IMG/VR virus record: IMGVR_UViG_3300044691_000229 | Coordinates: 1 to 64,000 of that record | Direction: 5' to 3' (one strand) | From: a virus | DNA length: 64,000 nucleotides | Shown: in pieces, positions 1 to 6,970 of the stretch | Numbering within the stretch: position 1 is the stretch's first letter | Layout of the letters: each line of letters starts with the position of its first letter | Program-made: the position numbers and the translations under genes | The notes under the pieces: model-generated | The model's database searches: none | The model's input: the letters and a program-made list of their open reading frames with translations, nothing else | Told to the model about the DNA's origin: nothing

Positions 1-110
1 CACGCGAGAAGCCAGCGCATCTTTCCATTATTCCAGCCGATGCCGTAGCTCGGGCCCCGGGTGAGGAAGAAGCCGATCGGAACAACGTCTTCACTTGAGA
101 TAATCTTCAA
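1..110 (-). CDS. Partial gene running off the left edge
   Basis: On the minus strand an open frame of 36 codons runs from a possible TTG start at 110, which overlaps the stop of the upstream gene as TTGA, to the window edge. The visible peptide (about 36 residues, starting LKIISSEDVVPIGFF) matches no family I recognise. The gene points toward position 1. If the molecule is circular it would continue from the far right edge, where the terminase C-terminus lies on the same strand, so it could be the start of that gene. This is a guess from geometry only. Confidence 0.3.
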   Translation of the reverse strand, partial: MKIISSEDVVPIGFFLTRGPSYGIGWNNGKMRWLLA

Positions 111-472
111 TGGACTTTGTCCTCGCTGGTCGGGCACTGCAGGAGGCGCGAGACGATGTCGGCCACCGTGCCGGACTGTTTCTGCACCAAGTTCGTGAGC
201 CCGCGGATCGCCCCGTCGATGTTTTCCGGGGTGACGTCGCCGCGGTCGTAGGCCTCTTTGATGTTCAGCATCATCACCAGCTTGGCGGTCTGGCTATAGA
301 GCCCCAGACACGAGAGCGCCATCTCGGCGAACTCACTGCGTGAAACTCCCCTATCGTACAGGTCCATCAGCGCCTGCGCCGCGCCGGCCTGGATTTCGGC
401 GGTCATCTGGTCGGCAGGGGAGGCCTGAAGCAGCGCGATGATCGCATGCTCGTTGAGGAGCGGATCACCCAT
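107..472 (-). CDS. Hypothetical phage protein, 121 aa
   Basis: A mostly helical, soluble protein with no signal peptide or membrane segment. It starts at ATG 472 and overlaps the last codons of the winged-helix gene upstream by 8 bases, so the two are probably translated as a unit. I do not recognise the family. Its place next to a DNA-binding regulator, and possibly just before the terminase in a circular molecule, would fit a small packaging or regulatory partner. It lacks the clear N-terminal helix-turn-helix expected of a classical small terminase. Confidence 0.7.
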   Translation of the reverse strand: MGDPLLNEHAIIALLQASPADQMTAEIQAGAAQALMDLYDRGVSRSEFAEMALSCLGLYSQTAKLVMMLNIKEAYDRGDVTPENIDGAIRGLTNLVQKQSGTVADIVSRLLQCPTSEDKVH

Positions 473-1031
473 TGTTCGGCTCCGAAGCGGTGAGTAGGTG
501 CACAGCTATCTCGCGCGACGCCGGCGTGATGAAATAACCCATCCCCCACATGGTCTCGATGACGAGCCCAAAGGGCTTTAATTTCTTGCGGAGCTTGCAG
601 ATCATGACGTCGACCATCTTCTGGTCAATATCCTCCTTGCCGGACTTCTGCGTGATCACGACGTGGAGCTGTTCCTTGGTGACCTGGTCGCGCCGCAGCA
701 TCAGGGTCAACATGCAGGCTTCGAGCGGCGATGCCTTGAACTTGCGGGCGCAAGCTATCTTGAGGGCTTCTGGATTTTCTAGGGGGGAGCCGTTGAATAT
801 TTCGCGCGCGCTGCGCTTGCTCCCTTTTGGCCAGTCGTCTTGTGGGAGCTCCACGATTGTCCCGGACGCAACGGCATCTCGCAACAATTCATAGATGTCG
901 GCGGAGGATAGGCTGGTGGCTCTTGCGATAGCCCTGATCGGGATGCCTTCGTCGGCTAGACGGACAGCGATGGCGATACTGGATTGAATTGGTTCAGAGG
1001 CTTGAGCCGACTGTGTGATGCTGGCGTCCAT
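465..1031 (-). CDS. Winged-helix transcription regulator (PhoB/CtrA-type C-terminal domain)
   Basis: 188 aa. Residues about 20-65 look like a small helix-turn-helix (AIARATSLSSADIYELL). Residues about 95-175 match the OmpR/PhoB-type effector domain (Trans_reg_C). It has the SPLEACMLTLMLRR helix, the recognition-helix region KMVDVMICKLRKKL and the C-terminal hairpin IETMWGMGYFI, closely resembling the DNA-binding end of CtrA-like regulators. No receiver domain precedes it, so control by phosphorylation is unlikely. Similar stand-alone winged-helix proteins occur in Rhizobiales phages. It is the only convincing sequence-specific regulator in the window, so it is the first candidate repressor or activator and the first candidate to bind the dispersed palindrome. 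OmpR-type domains usually prefer direct half-sites, which weakens that link. Confidence 0.85.
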   Translation of the reverse strand: MDASITQSAQASEPIQSSIAIAVRLADEGIPIRAIARATSLSSADIYELLRDAVASGTIVELPQDDWPKGSKRSAREIFNGSPLENPEALKIACARKFKASPLEACMLTLMLRRDQVTKEQLHVVITQKSGKEDIDQKMVDVMICKLRKKLKPFGLVIETMWGMGYFITPASREIAVHLLTASEPNNG

Positions 1032-1084
1032 ATGGTGGCTCCCGAAAAACTTAACGGGACCCTACGCAGCGCGTAAAACTTCTG

Positions 1085-1255
1085 TCAACGAACTCGGCAG
1101 TGGTGTCTGGCCCAGGCGATCACCCACGCAGGCACTTTGTGATCGCGCGCAACCGCCTCGATCTGCACGTCGGTAAGGCCCATGGAACGGTATGTTTCGA
1201 CCAGCGGGCATGCCGCGGCGAGGGTCAATACGAGGGGTATAACTGTGAGCATCAT
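1085..1255 (-). CDS. Small exported or membrane-anchored protein, 56 aa
   Basis: Start chosen at the tandem ATG pair 1255/1252, behind an AGGA-like ribosome site. The N-terminus is a short hydrophobic signal (MLTVIPLVLTLAAAC) with a cysteine at its end. It is followed by a charged region (GLTDVQIEAVARDHKVPAWVIAWARHHC) that resembles small Rhizobiales periplasmic proteins. Function is unknown. A longer frame from 1315 exists but has no ribosome site. Confidence 0.55.
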   Translation of the reverse strand: MMLTVIPLVLTLAAACPLVETYRSMGLTDVQIEAVARDHKVPAWVIAWARHHCRVR

Positions 1256-1391
1256 CACAATCCTGTCACGTGATGGTGTGGATATATGGTGGGCCCGCCG
1301 GCGCCACACCCCCAACGGTGGCCGGCGAAGCTAAGTCGCCGTGCCGCGGGCAAAGGCGGGCCCGGGGCGGACCATGACGTGGTCTGGTTAA

Positions 1392-1448
1392 TAAAAAGGT
1401 CCCGGCGTTTCAGCTCTGTACGTCCGAGAGCCGGTATTGCCGGGACCT
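1392..1448 (-). terminator. Rho-independent terminator (minus strand)
   Basis: Ten-base stem AGGTCCCGGC (1448-1439 read on minus) pairs with GCCGGGACCT (1406-1397), around a 32-base loop that can itself fold. On the minus strand it is followed by TTTTTAT. It lies just after the Ala-rich gene at 1470-1784 and insulates it from the regulator genes downstream. Confidence 0.75.
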
Positions 1449-1469
1449 AATCAACCCACCAGCGGGTAG

Positions 1470-1784
1470 TTACGCGGCCAGAGGGGGAGCGGTAGGCGGT
1501 GCAGGCTTCGGGGTCGAGCCGGCGAGTGCTGCTTCAGCGGCAACGGAGAGCGCAGTGACGCTCGGGACCACCGCGTCGACGGCGGCCTGGTCGGTGGCGA
1601 GCTGCGCGGCGGCGGCGCCGGCCGCAGATACGTCGGCGTTGATGAGCGCGGTGACGTCTACGCCGAGTTTGGCAACAGCGGCATTGAGTACGGTGAGGTC
1701 GAGAGCCATGATGTGAAGTTCCTTCATGATGTGGAGGATGACGTCGCGATCCAGCGTATCCTCGGTGATCGTCAGGTCGAACAT
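1470..1784 (-). CDS. Alanine-rich hypothetical protein, up to 104 aa
   Basis: The frame opens at ATG 1784 (weak AAAGG upstream). An internal ATG at 1710 with AGGAA ahead of it would give a 79-aa product starting MALDLTVLNAAVAKLG. The core is a heptad-like helix rich in Ala and Val, followed by a Pro/Ala/Thr tail (PKPAPPTAPP). It looks like a small coiled-coil protein. No family recognised. It is transcribed alone, with a terminator directly behind it and about 630 gene-free bases in front. Confidence 0.6.
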   Translation of the reverse strand: MFDLTITEDTLDRDVILHIMKELHIMALDLTVLNAAVAKLGVDVTALINADVSAAGAAAAQLATDQAAVDAVVPSVTALSVAAEAALAGSTPKPAPPTAPPLAA

Positions 1785-2177
1785 AGAGCAGCTACCTTTA
1801 GTTTTTATTATCAGGGCACGGGATTAACTTTTATCACCGTAATTTTACTGCCGTGTGAGCAAAACTGATCAACCAAAACGGTAATAATTTATTAGGGTTT
1901 CACAGTCGGTGACCCAGCATCACCCGGCGATTAGCAGATCGCCAGTAGCCAACCCACCGACCCTGAAAGGAGCAGCGCCATATGGCCCTCGCCCTTGTTA
2001 TCCACTTCATCAGAAAGTGGCCCTTCGTAAAGCCTGACCCTAGATCGGAAGCCTGGATGCGGTCGCATCTCTATCCTCCGGTCGATCCCCGGGTGACACC
2101 TTGACACGACGCCCAGGGGAGTGGCCCGCGGGACCCGCACCACCAGCTTATTTTGCCGTCAGCCTCTTAACGAAAAG

Positions 2178-2192
2178 TTACCGCCACGGTAA
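2178..2192. repeat. Dispersed palindrome, site 1
   Basis: TTACCGCCACGGTAA, between genes in the integrase-side non-coding region, 9 bases before the first copy of the 23-bp direct repeat. Confidence 0.85.
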
Positions 2193-2200
2193 ACCATGGC

Positions 2201-2223
2201 GTAGAGCGGACATACCGCGGACA
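2201..2223. repeat. 23-bp direct repeat, copy A
   Basis: GTAGAGCGGACATACCGCGG plus ACA, identical to 2372-2394 and 171 bases away in the same orientation. It contains CCGCGG. It may be an integrase/excisionase arm site. Confidence 0.8.
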
Positions 2224-2371
2224 CGCGTTGCGTGATTTACTCTAAGTGGTTGATAACACGAAGTTATTTGAAATGCTCTTTGCCTACATCGGGCACAGCT
2301 TAGAGCCTAAATCGTTGATTTTTCTACAGTTTATTTTCAGGAACCGCGGAAAAACCCCTATTTTTTCGGGG

Positions 2372-2394
2372 GTAGAGCGGACATACCGCGGACA
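2372..2394. repeat. 23-bp direct repeat, copy B
   Basis: Exact second copy of 2201-2223. Just beyond it lies a short tandem-like stretch (GCTACAGACCGCTACAGA, 2399-2416) that ends at the integrase stop codon. Confidence 0.8.
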
Positions 2395-2416
2395 GATTGC
2401 TACAGACCGCTACAGA

Positions 2417-3460
2417 TTACTTCGGGCGCGGCGGCGAATTGAGCGCGCGCACCGCGTTGCTCATGAAGGCGGGGTGGTGATGCCCATACACCTTCTCCAT
2501 CGTCGCCTGGCTCATGCCGAGGAAGCCCGCGGCCTCCCAGATCGGGACGCCTGCCTGCATCAGCCACGTCGCGCATGTATGTCGCAACGTGTGCGGTGTG
2601 ACGCCGGTGAGACCAGCGATCTTGCACGCTGCAGGGAAGCTGTTCTTGACGTCCGTCAGCCGGCGCCCGTTGTCATGCAGCACGTAGTCGTCTGGCAAGC
2701 GCAAGCGCCACGCAAGGCGGAGGCGTTTCCAAAGGAGTGGCGTAATCGGCTGCCGCGCCCTTCTTTTGTTTGATCTCTTCGCTCCTGGTGTCGCGAAGTT
2801 TATCAAACCGTGGCGGAGATCGACTTGAGACCAGCGCAGCGATAGGATGGCCCCTTTTCTCTGGCCCGTATAGAGCGCGAGCAAGACGTAGAGCGGAAAG
2901 GAGGGCCACTGCCCCCCGCGCGCGATGTAGAGCGCCGCTTTATAGAGAGCTCGCGCCTCGACCCGCGTCAGCCATCGTTCTCTTCCCTCTGGGCTGTCCG
3001 GAAGAAATATCGCGACGGTGCGGGTGAGACGTCCTTCGCGGTGTGCATGGTTCACCGCCGCACTCAACACGCCGAGATCGCGTCTTACTGTGCCTCGGGA
3101 CTGCGCGCGCTGGTGCTCGTAGGCTCTGCAGGAAACTCGCGTGATCTCGGCTACGAAGCGGCCCTGCCAAAAAGGTACCAGGCATTTGATCGCATGAGCG
3201 ATGCGCCAGGGAGCGGCAGTGTGCGGGCCGTGTTCACGCGCGTAGTCGTCGAGTACGTCAGTAACAAGGACTTGTTCGGCCGCCTTTGGGCCCAGGGTAA
3301 TTTTGTTTGTGTGGATGAAGTCGGCAAGGGCTTGCTCAGCGCTTGCGCGGTCTGCAGTGCCCGTTGAGCGCTCGCGTGAGCGGCCATCGTGCCAGACAAT
3401 GTAGAAGCAGCCACGCTTTTGAATGAAGCGGAGTTTGGCTCCGCTGTTGCGTCTTGGCAT
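2417..3460 (-). CDS. int: Tyrosine site-specific integrase
   Basis: 347 aa, normal length for a phage tyrosine recombinase. The N-terminal part (1-60) is the short arm-type/SAM-like region with a KRGCFYIVWHDG strand pair, and residues 65-150 form the core-binding helices. The catalytic domain shows Arg201 (TGQRKGAILSLRW), His290-x-x-Arg293 (PHTLRHTCATW) and the nucleophile Tyr325 (EKVYGHHHP), so the active site is complete. It should insert the phage into the host chromosome and, with the overlapping excisionase, remove it. The start at 3460 lies inside the excisionase frame, so the pair is co-expressed. The likely attachment site is the non-coding region just beyond its 3' end. Confidence 0.95.
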   Translation of the reverse strand: MPRRNSGAKLRFIQKRGCFYIVWHDGRSRERSTGTADRASAEQALADFIHTNKITLGPKAAEQVLVTDVLDDYAREHGPHTAAPWRIAHAIKCLVPFWQGRFVAEITRVSCRAYEHQRAQSRGTVRRDLGVLSAAVNHAHREGRLTRTVAIFLPDSPEGRERWLTRVEARALYKAALYIARGGQWPSFPLYVLLALYTGQRKGAILSLRWSQVDLRHGLINFATPGAKRSNKRRARQPITPLLWKRLRLAWRLRLPDDYVLHDNGRRLTDVKNSFPAACKIAGLTGVTPHTLRHTCATWLMQAGVPIWEAAGFLGMSQATMEKVYGHHHPAFMSNAVRALNSPPRPK

Positions 3461-3645
3461 GGGATGACGGTCGTACTCTCAATGAACGCTTGTATCTGGT
3501 CTCGCCGGATGAACGGCCGGGCGCCGATCGGAACGTACGCGATCTTCTTGTCACGAACAAGGTTGCGCACGCTGGCCTCGGTAATACCGATCAGCGTGGC
3601 TGCTTCTTTGACGGTGACAAGGAGGGAGGGTGTTTCGTCAGTCAT
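3151..3645 (-). CDS. xis: Excisionase-type helix-turn-helix protein
   Basis: Start chosen at ATG 3645, giving MTDETPSLLVTVKEAATLIG. Residues 8-60 form a MerR/excisionase-like winged HTH (VTVKEAATLIGITEASVRNL, then VPIGARPFIRRDQIQAFI), the domain that reads a target and places a DNA wing. The frame continues for about 100 residues across the integrase start, out of frame. The tail (ASAQRALQTAQALSKPLP) resembles the long tails of similar Rhizobiales proteins, so the 310-base overlap may be real. Role: directional control of excision, or integrase-gene regulation. Confidence 0.75.
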   Translation of the reverse strand: MTDETPSLLVTVKEAATLIGITEASVRNLVRDKKIAYVPIGARPFIRRDQIQAFIESTTVIPCQDATAEPNSASFKSVAASTLSGTMAAHASAQRALQTAQALSKPLPTSSTQTKLPWAQRRPNKSLLLTYSTTTRVNTARTLPLPGASLMRSNAWYLFGRAAS

Positions 3646-3885
3646 GGGAGGGGGATCGCCAGGAGATTTGCAAGGTGCACACTGCCATCTATTGCCGGCG
3701 ATCCCCAGTACCAAGCGCGTGGGCTAGGCCCGTGGGGAATTTGACCTTGGTACCTTAACAAAAGGTTAAAACGTCTTTTTTGGTCCTAGGTATTTCCGAA
3801 GGGGGTCTCGCGCAGCGAGACGGGGCCGCCCGGGCCAGGCTCCCCCGTGGGAAGGAGAGCAGGGTAGGGGCGGGGTAGTCCCCTC

Positions 3886-3899
3886 TGCCGCGTCGGGCA
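3886..3899. repeat. TGCCCGACG-type hairpin repeat, copy 1
   Basis: TGCCGCGTCGGGCA, the reverse complement of TGCCCGACGCGGCA. Here it is extended to a CCCCTCTGCC / GGGCAGAGGGG hairpin in the 3646-3915 gap. The gap also contains a GGGGCCGCCCGGGCC-rich stretch and no gene. Confidence 0.7.
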
Positions 3900-3915
3900 G
3901 AGGGGTAAAAAGGTA

Positions 3916-4194
3916 TCAGACTTTCAGCGAAGCGAACGAGACAGCCTTGGAACTCGTGCGCTTGGTCTCCGCAAGGTCAATCGCGATGGACAGGCGGCCG
4001 AAGTTGTAAGAGAACACCAGGCGATGGGTCTTGGGCAGTTCCGCCGCTTTGGTGCAGAGAGCTTCGAATTCCTTCCGAAACTCTTTCGCCGTGACATAGG
4101 CTTCTTTGTAGGTGCCAAATGCCTCAGCTACCTTCGGTTGAAGTGTGGCCGGATCAACTTCGTTCCAATCCAGCTTTGTGTCTGTCTTAGCCAT
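3916..4194 (-). CDS. Small conserved phage protein, 92 aa
   Basis: Start at ATG 4194 behind a good AAGGAG site. The product is soluble and charged (DWNEVDPATLQPKVAEAFGTYKEAYVTAKEFRKEFEAL) with a C-terminal SYNFGRLSIAIDLAETKR strand pair. Proteins of this look recur in Rhizobiales genomes and phages without a known role. It is the first minus-strand gene left of the repeat-rich region, so it may be expressed early from a promoter there. Confidence 0.75.
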   Translation of the reverse strand: MAKTDTKLDWNEVDPATLQPKVAEAFGTYKEAYVTAKEFRKEFEALCTKAAELPKTHRLVFSYNFGRLSIAIDLAETKRTSSKAVSFASLKV

Positions 4195-4260
4195 TGTGGT
4201 CTCCTTAGTTTGTCCCGTAGGACGTTCCAAGGGCCGAGGCAATCCCGGCCCCTGCAATCC

Positions 4261-4274
4261 TGCCCCGTCGGGCA
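4261..4274. repeat. TGCCCGACG-type hairpin repeat, copy 2
   Basis: TGCCCCGTCGGGCA, with a further related TGTCCCGTAGGACG at 4211-4224, just upstream of the small gene at 3916-4194. Confidence 0.65.
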
Positions 4275-4490
4275 ACGGGGGGTCGCGCGTCGCGTGCACG
4301 CGCGCGTTACCGCGCTAGGAGAAGAGACGCGTTAGAAGGTGCTAAGCTAGAAAGCAGGGCGTTTAGCCATGCGCAAAACACATAGCTCTCTAGTAATTAG
4401 ATACCTTCGTGTTAAGGTTTAAATGTCCGGCTACCCTAAAAACAGCTAAGTCATTGATATTGCTACCTTTTCACCGTAATAGGAACCCAT

Positions 4491-4780
4491 ATGTTTTAAA
4501 TGTCCAAATGTCCGGGCATAGGGCGACCCCTCTGGGATTTTGCAAAAGTACCTCTCAAGACGATACTAAAAGTTGTATTTTGACATTTTCGGACATTTAG
4601 GATGCATGAGAATAGAAAAATGTCCTTAATGTCCTTAATGTATTGATTTTAATAAGAAAAATAGGGTCGCGTGCTTTCTTTTGCCGTGGTTAATCAATAT
4701 TAACCAGTTAAGGAAGTTGTAATGTAAATACAACCCCAGAGAGCCCGCGCCCTTGCCAGACATTTGGACATTTAAAACAT
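4491..4780. repeat. Large inverted repeat with AAATGTCC iterons
   Basis: The arms 4491-4514 and 4757-4780 are reverse complements at 23 of 24 bases (left arm begins ATGTTTTAAATGTCC). Similarity continues inward (GGGCATAGGGCG and CTCTGGG against their counterparts near 4727-4756). Each arm carries two adjacent AAATGTC(C) units. The central 240 bases are AT-rich and contain three tandem TTAATGTCC-like units at 4618-4641. Confidence 0.75.
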
Positions 4781-4994
4781 TTAGATTGCCGAGGCCCAAA
4801 AACGTTAAGACATTGAATTCCCATTTCACATGGCTGGACATTTAAAGACATTTGGGCTGGCATTTAAAGACATTTAGTTGCCATTCTGTTCTCGCTTGCG
4901 CTCCTCTTCTGCCGATCTTCTTTGCAAGGTGCCAAGGTACCTCTTTCCAGCCCGTTTCGAGCTCCAAAACCCCACCGTCGCGCGTCTGTGAATT

Positions 4995-5008
4995 TGCCCG
5001 ACGGGGCA
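4995..5008. repeat. TGCCCGACG-type hairpin repeat, copy 3
   Basis: TGCCCGACGGGGCA, in the gene-free region upstream of the first plus-strand gene. Confidence 0.65.
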
Positions 5009-5128
5009 AAGCGCGACCGCCGCGGCCCGAAAACCGGCCGTGGTTTGCGTCGCAACCGGGCCGTGTAGTAGGCCAAATCCGACGAATGCCATACTGCACG
5101 GCCCACACCTGCTGAGGAGCAGAATACC

Positions 5129-5386
5129 ATGTCCAAAACCCTTCGTTTCGGCTCACGCCCAATCGACCAGCACATCGCCAACCGGATTGACAGACATGTA
5201 ATCAGGCGGCATACTACCTGTGGTTACCAGCGTCTCCAGGAGCTCGCTGCACAGGACTATGCTCGGCATGTTGCATGGGAAGTCACTCCAGGGAACAAGG
5301 GTCGCCAGACCCCTTCTTTGCCGAAGGTCACCTATCGGATGGATGCGCCTGGCTTCGGCAAGCGGCACAACGGAGGGTCACGCTAA
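5129..5386 (+). CDS. Hypothetical protein, 85 aa; first gene of the plus-strand arm
   Basis: Starts at ATG 5129 after a GAGGAG site. A small, very basic, hydrophilic protein (many His, Arg and Gln) with no membrane segment. Not recognised. Its stop overlaps the next start (TAATG), so it opens a run of translationally coupled small genes. Such first-in-line tiny proteins are often host-takeover factors, but nothing here proves it. Confidence 0.65.
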   Translation: MSKTLRFGSRPIDQHIANRIDRHVIRRHTTCGYQRLQELAAQDYARHVAWEVTPGNKGRQTPSLPKVTYRMDAPGFGKRHNGGSR

Positions 5387-5532
5387 TGGCAGTCCATGCG
5401 ATGCGGAACTACTGCTGGGAGCGCGCCCATAAATCACAATCGCCAAAATGGCGGACGTTCTGGTTCAACCAGTTCGACGTGTTGGATGGGCTGCTCTGGG
5501 TCAGTGATCGTAATGGTGGAGGGGCACGCTGA
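5386..5532 (+). CDS. Hypothetical protein, 48 aa
   Basis: Short frame coupled to both neighbours: its ATG overlaps the upstream TAA, and its TGA overlaps the next ATG (TGATG). The product is rich in Trp and Phe (WRTFWFNQFDVLDGLLWVSDRNGG). Unknown function. The exact start/stop overlaps are the main support. Confidence 0.6.
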   Translation: MAVHAMRNYCWERAHKSQSPKWRTFWFNQFDVLDGLLWVSDRNGGGAR

Positions 5533-5672
5533 TGCAACCTAATCCTCCCATCGCCTACCTCCAGTATGAGCGCCGCTGGCATGTCAATAATTGGTGGTAT
5601 CGCACCGCTCCTGATCAACCGTGGCAACTATGTGGTATCGCACTGGCCTGCCAGAATTTACCGTCACGGTAA
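5532..5672 (+). CDS. Hypothetical protein, 46 aa, whose stop codon is supplied by the dispersed palindrome
   Basis: ATG 5532 overlaps the previous TGA. The frame reads MQPNPPIAYLQYERRWHVNN and on to ...CQNLPSR, then TAA. The last five codons, TTA CCG TCA CGG TAA, are exactly the 15-bp palindrome at 5658-5672. Either the gene ends naturally there or the palindrome truncated a longer gene. Aromatic-rich, unknown function. Confidence 0.55.
   Translation: MQPNPPIAYLQYERRWHVNNWWYRTAPDQPWQLCGIALACQNLPSR
5658..5672. repeat. Dispersed palindrome, site 2
   Basis: TTACCGTCACGGTAA, forming the last four codons and stop of the 46-aa gene. A GC-rich hairpin follows 20 bases later. Confidence 0.9.
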
Positions 5673-5692
5673 CAAAGTCTTAACGATGCGAA

Positions 5693-5713
5693 GGCTGCGC
5701 CTTCCGCGCAGCC
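5693..5713 (+). terminator. Possible terminator hairpin
   Basis: GGCTGCGC (5693-5700), five-base loop, GCGCAGCC (5706-5713). It separates the first three-gene cluster from the next. No T-run follows, so it may be only a pausing or mRNA-end structure. Confidence 0.4.
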
Positions 5714-5753
5714 CCAGCACCTTCTAACCATCTGACCGGCTGAGGAGCTTGGT

Positions 5754-5999
5754 ATGAGTGAACGGGATAGATTGATCGACGCGACTGCCGCCGAATTGCA
5801 ACGGCTGCTGCGGCTAGAACTCACGAACCGTGAGCTCACCCTGGTCCTCTTCGAAGCCGAAACGGCTCTCGGCGAGAACCTTGTGTGGCTGACTGACAAG
5901 CTGGACTTGGACGTTCGCCAGAAGGACCCGGATACCCTGCGCCGTCTAGCCCAGCTAAACGCGGCATGGATAAGCTGTGCGAAGGCGCTGAAGGTATGA
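5754..5999 (+). CDS. Hypothetical protein, 81 aa
   Basis: A charged helical protein (DRLIDATAAELQRLLRLELTNRELTLVLFEAE), probably a short coiled coil with leucine heptads in residues 10-45. Starts after a TGAGGAG site, and its stop overlaps the next start (ATGA). Not recognised. Confidence 0.65.
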   Translation: MSERDRLIDATAAELQRLLRLELTNRELTLVLFEAETALGENLVWLTDKLDLDVRQKDPDTLRRLAQLNAAWISCAKALKV

Positions 6000-6235
6000 G
6001 CGATCACCCAAACACCCGTGCGCTGCCCGTCTGCATCGTGTGCCGTAAGCCCAAGTATATAGGCGCGCTCATATGCTGGCCCTGCCACAAGAAGCAGAAA
6101 CATCTCAACTGGCAGAAGGAGTATGACTACGATCCCGTGATCACCGAGATCATGGACGCGTTCGAAGGTGGCAAGGTAGCCATCGACAACGCTGGAAATA
6201 TCACAATTGAACTGATAGAGAAGGGAGAAGCGTAA
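5996..6235 (+). CDS. Small zinc-knuckle-like protein, 79 aa
   Basis: ATG 5996 overlaps the upstream stop. Two cysteine pairs (CIVCRKPKY, then CWPCHKK) in residues 13-33 could bind one zinc ion, followed by an acidic C-terminal half. Such four-Cys modules are common in small phage DNA- or protein-binding factors. Partner unknown. The stop overlaps the next ATG. Confidence 0.7.
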   Translation: MSDHPNTRALPVCIVCRKPKYIGALICWPCHKKQKHLNWQKEYDYDPVITEIMDAFEGGKVAIDNAGNITIELIEKGEA

Positions 6236-6564
6236 TGTCGCCAAAATTTAAAGCGCGCTGGATCGCCGATCTGCGCAAGTACCCAAAGACCACGGGCTAC
6301 CTCAAGACCAAGACGGGCTATTGCTGCCTCGGTGTGGCCTGCCTGACGCTGGGCGCTGAGTTCGAAGAGCGCTTAGTTTATGGCAACGTTAATAACGAGC
6401 GCCCCATCCTGAACGGTCGCAGCCTCGCAGACGGCGAGGGGCTCACTTACAGCGCGCTGGAGCTCATTGGTCTGACCCTGAGTAACCAGAACAAGCTGAT
6501 CGACTTGAACGATCGTAGCAGCACGTTCGATCCTGTGATCAAGTATATTGAGGAGAACCTGTGA
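6235..6564 (+). CDS. Conserved phage protein with TKTGYCCLGVAC motif, 109 aa
   Basis: Residues 5-45 contain the recurring phage signature WIADLRKYPKTTGYLKTKTG followed by YCCLGVACL. The rest (LNGRSLADGEGLTYSALELIGL, then LIDLND) also matches the general look of this family, which is widespread in early regions of unrelated phages and has no established role. The related but longer gene at 8716 shares the Cys-rich ACAMGLA-type motif. Confidence 0.75.
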   Translation: MSPKFKARWIADLRKYPKTTGYLKTKTGYCCLGVACLTLGAEFEERLVYGNVNNERPILNGRSLADGEGLTYSALELIGLTLSNQNKLIDLNDRSSTFDPVIKYIEENL

Positions 6565-6788
6565 TGAAGTTCCTCACCATGCCGCATGAAGCAGCGCGCA
6601 TTACACTCAAGTTTTGGATGGGCGCCCTATATAGCTACCAGACCAACGAAGAATGGGCTGCTAAAATTCCCAATGCCAAGGAGATGGTGGCAGCAGCGCG
6701 CGATCGTATGGAGGAGCTGCAACCCGGGAGCTCGCACGACATCACGTTCCTCGGGCGCTCTGCCGGCGACCTATTGGAGGCAGCATGA
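6564..6788 (+). CDS. Hypothetical protein, 74 aa
   Basis: ATG 6564 overlaps the upstream TGA by one base. A GTG three bases earlier is less likely. Mixed helical protein (RITLKFWMGALYSYQTNEEW). No recognised family. Coupled to the next gene by an ATGA overlap. Confidence 0.6.
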   Translation: MKFLTMPHEAARITLKFWMGALYSYQTNEEWAAKIPNAKEMVAAARDRMEELQPGSSHDITFLGRSAGDLLEAA

Positions 6789-6970
6789 CCCGCCTTAGCC
6801 TCGAAGAAATGCGCGACTATAAGTTCGTCCTCTCCTGCATGAAGGACGAGAGACTGGCGCAAGTCGTGATGTACAACCGCGATACGTCGCTGGCGCTGCC
6901 GTCTCACCCGTGGTCGTTCTACCATCTGGCGCGGGACGAGCAGATCAATCGTAACAAGGGAGCAGCGTGA
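6785..6970 (+). CDS. Hypothetical protein, 61 aa
   Basis: ATG overlaps the upstream stop (ATGA), and its TGA overlaps the next start (TGATG). Short, with a C-terminal SHPWSFYHLARDEQINRNKG. No domain recognised. Confidence 0.6.
   Translation: MTRLSLEEMRDYKFVLSCMKDERLAQVVMYNRDTSLALPSHPWSFYHLARDEQINRNKGAA

Larger units (their letters stand above)
1785..2416. other. Gene-free region beside the integrase; candidate attP / arm-site region
   Basis: No reading frame here looks like a gene. The region holds an AT-rich stretch (1800-1900) with CACCGTAA / ACGGTAAT half-sites, one full copy of the 15-bp palindrome (2178-2192) and a 23-bp direct repeat (2201 and 2372). It also has a CCCCTA...CGGGGG hairpin near 2355-2372. 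The far end abuts the integrase stop. Such a position is usual for attP and for integrase or excisionase arm sites. The core crossover site cannot be named from this sequence alone. Confidence 0.5.
4195..5128. other. Gene-free, repeat-rich region between divergent arms; candidate origin or operator
   Basis: About 930 bases with no convincing gene. From 4300 to 4900 the sequence is clearly more AT-rich than its surroundings. At least eleven copies of AAATGTCC or its complement GGACATTT (some as AGACATTT) occur at 4421, 4498, 4506, 4581, 4591, 4618, 4627, 4759, 4766, 4836, 4846 and 4868. The left half carries mainly AAATGTCC and the right half mainly GGACATTT, around a centre near 4635. It separates the minus-strand lysogeny arm from the plus-strand early arm, as expected for divergent promoters or a replication origin. 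Two TGCCCGACG-type repeats flank it. No promoter can be named with confidence. Confidence 0.6.

Noticed and set aside
2246-2773. 175-aa plus-strand frame opposite the integrase end
   Set aside because: Its latter half mirrors the integrase gene on the other strand, and the first half lies in AT-rich repeat DNA. No ribosome site or domain.
3881-3910. CCCCTCTGCC hairpin as terminator of the 3916 gene
   Set aside because: No T-run follows it on either strand in the needed direction. Better explained as a copy of the TGCCCGACG repeat.
4409-4841. Two frames (one per strand) sharing VLNVQMSG
   Set aside because: The shared peptide is explained by the inverted DNA repeat at 4491-4780 read from each strand. 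Neither frame has a ribosome site or folded-looking sequence.
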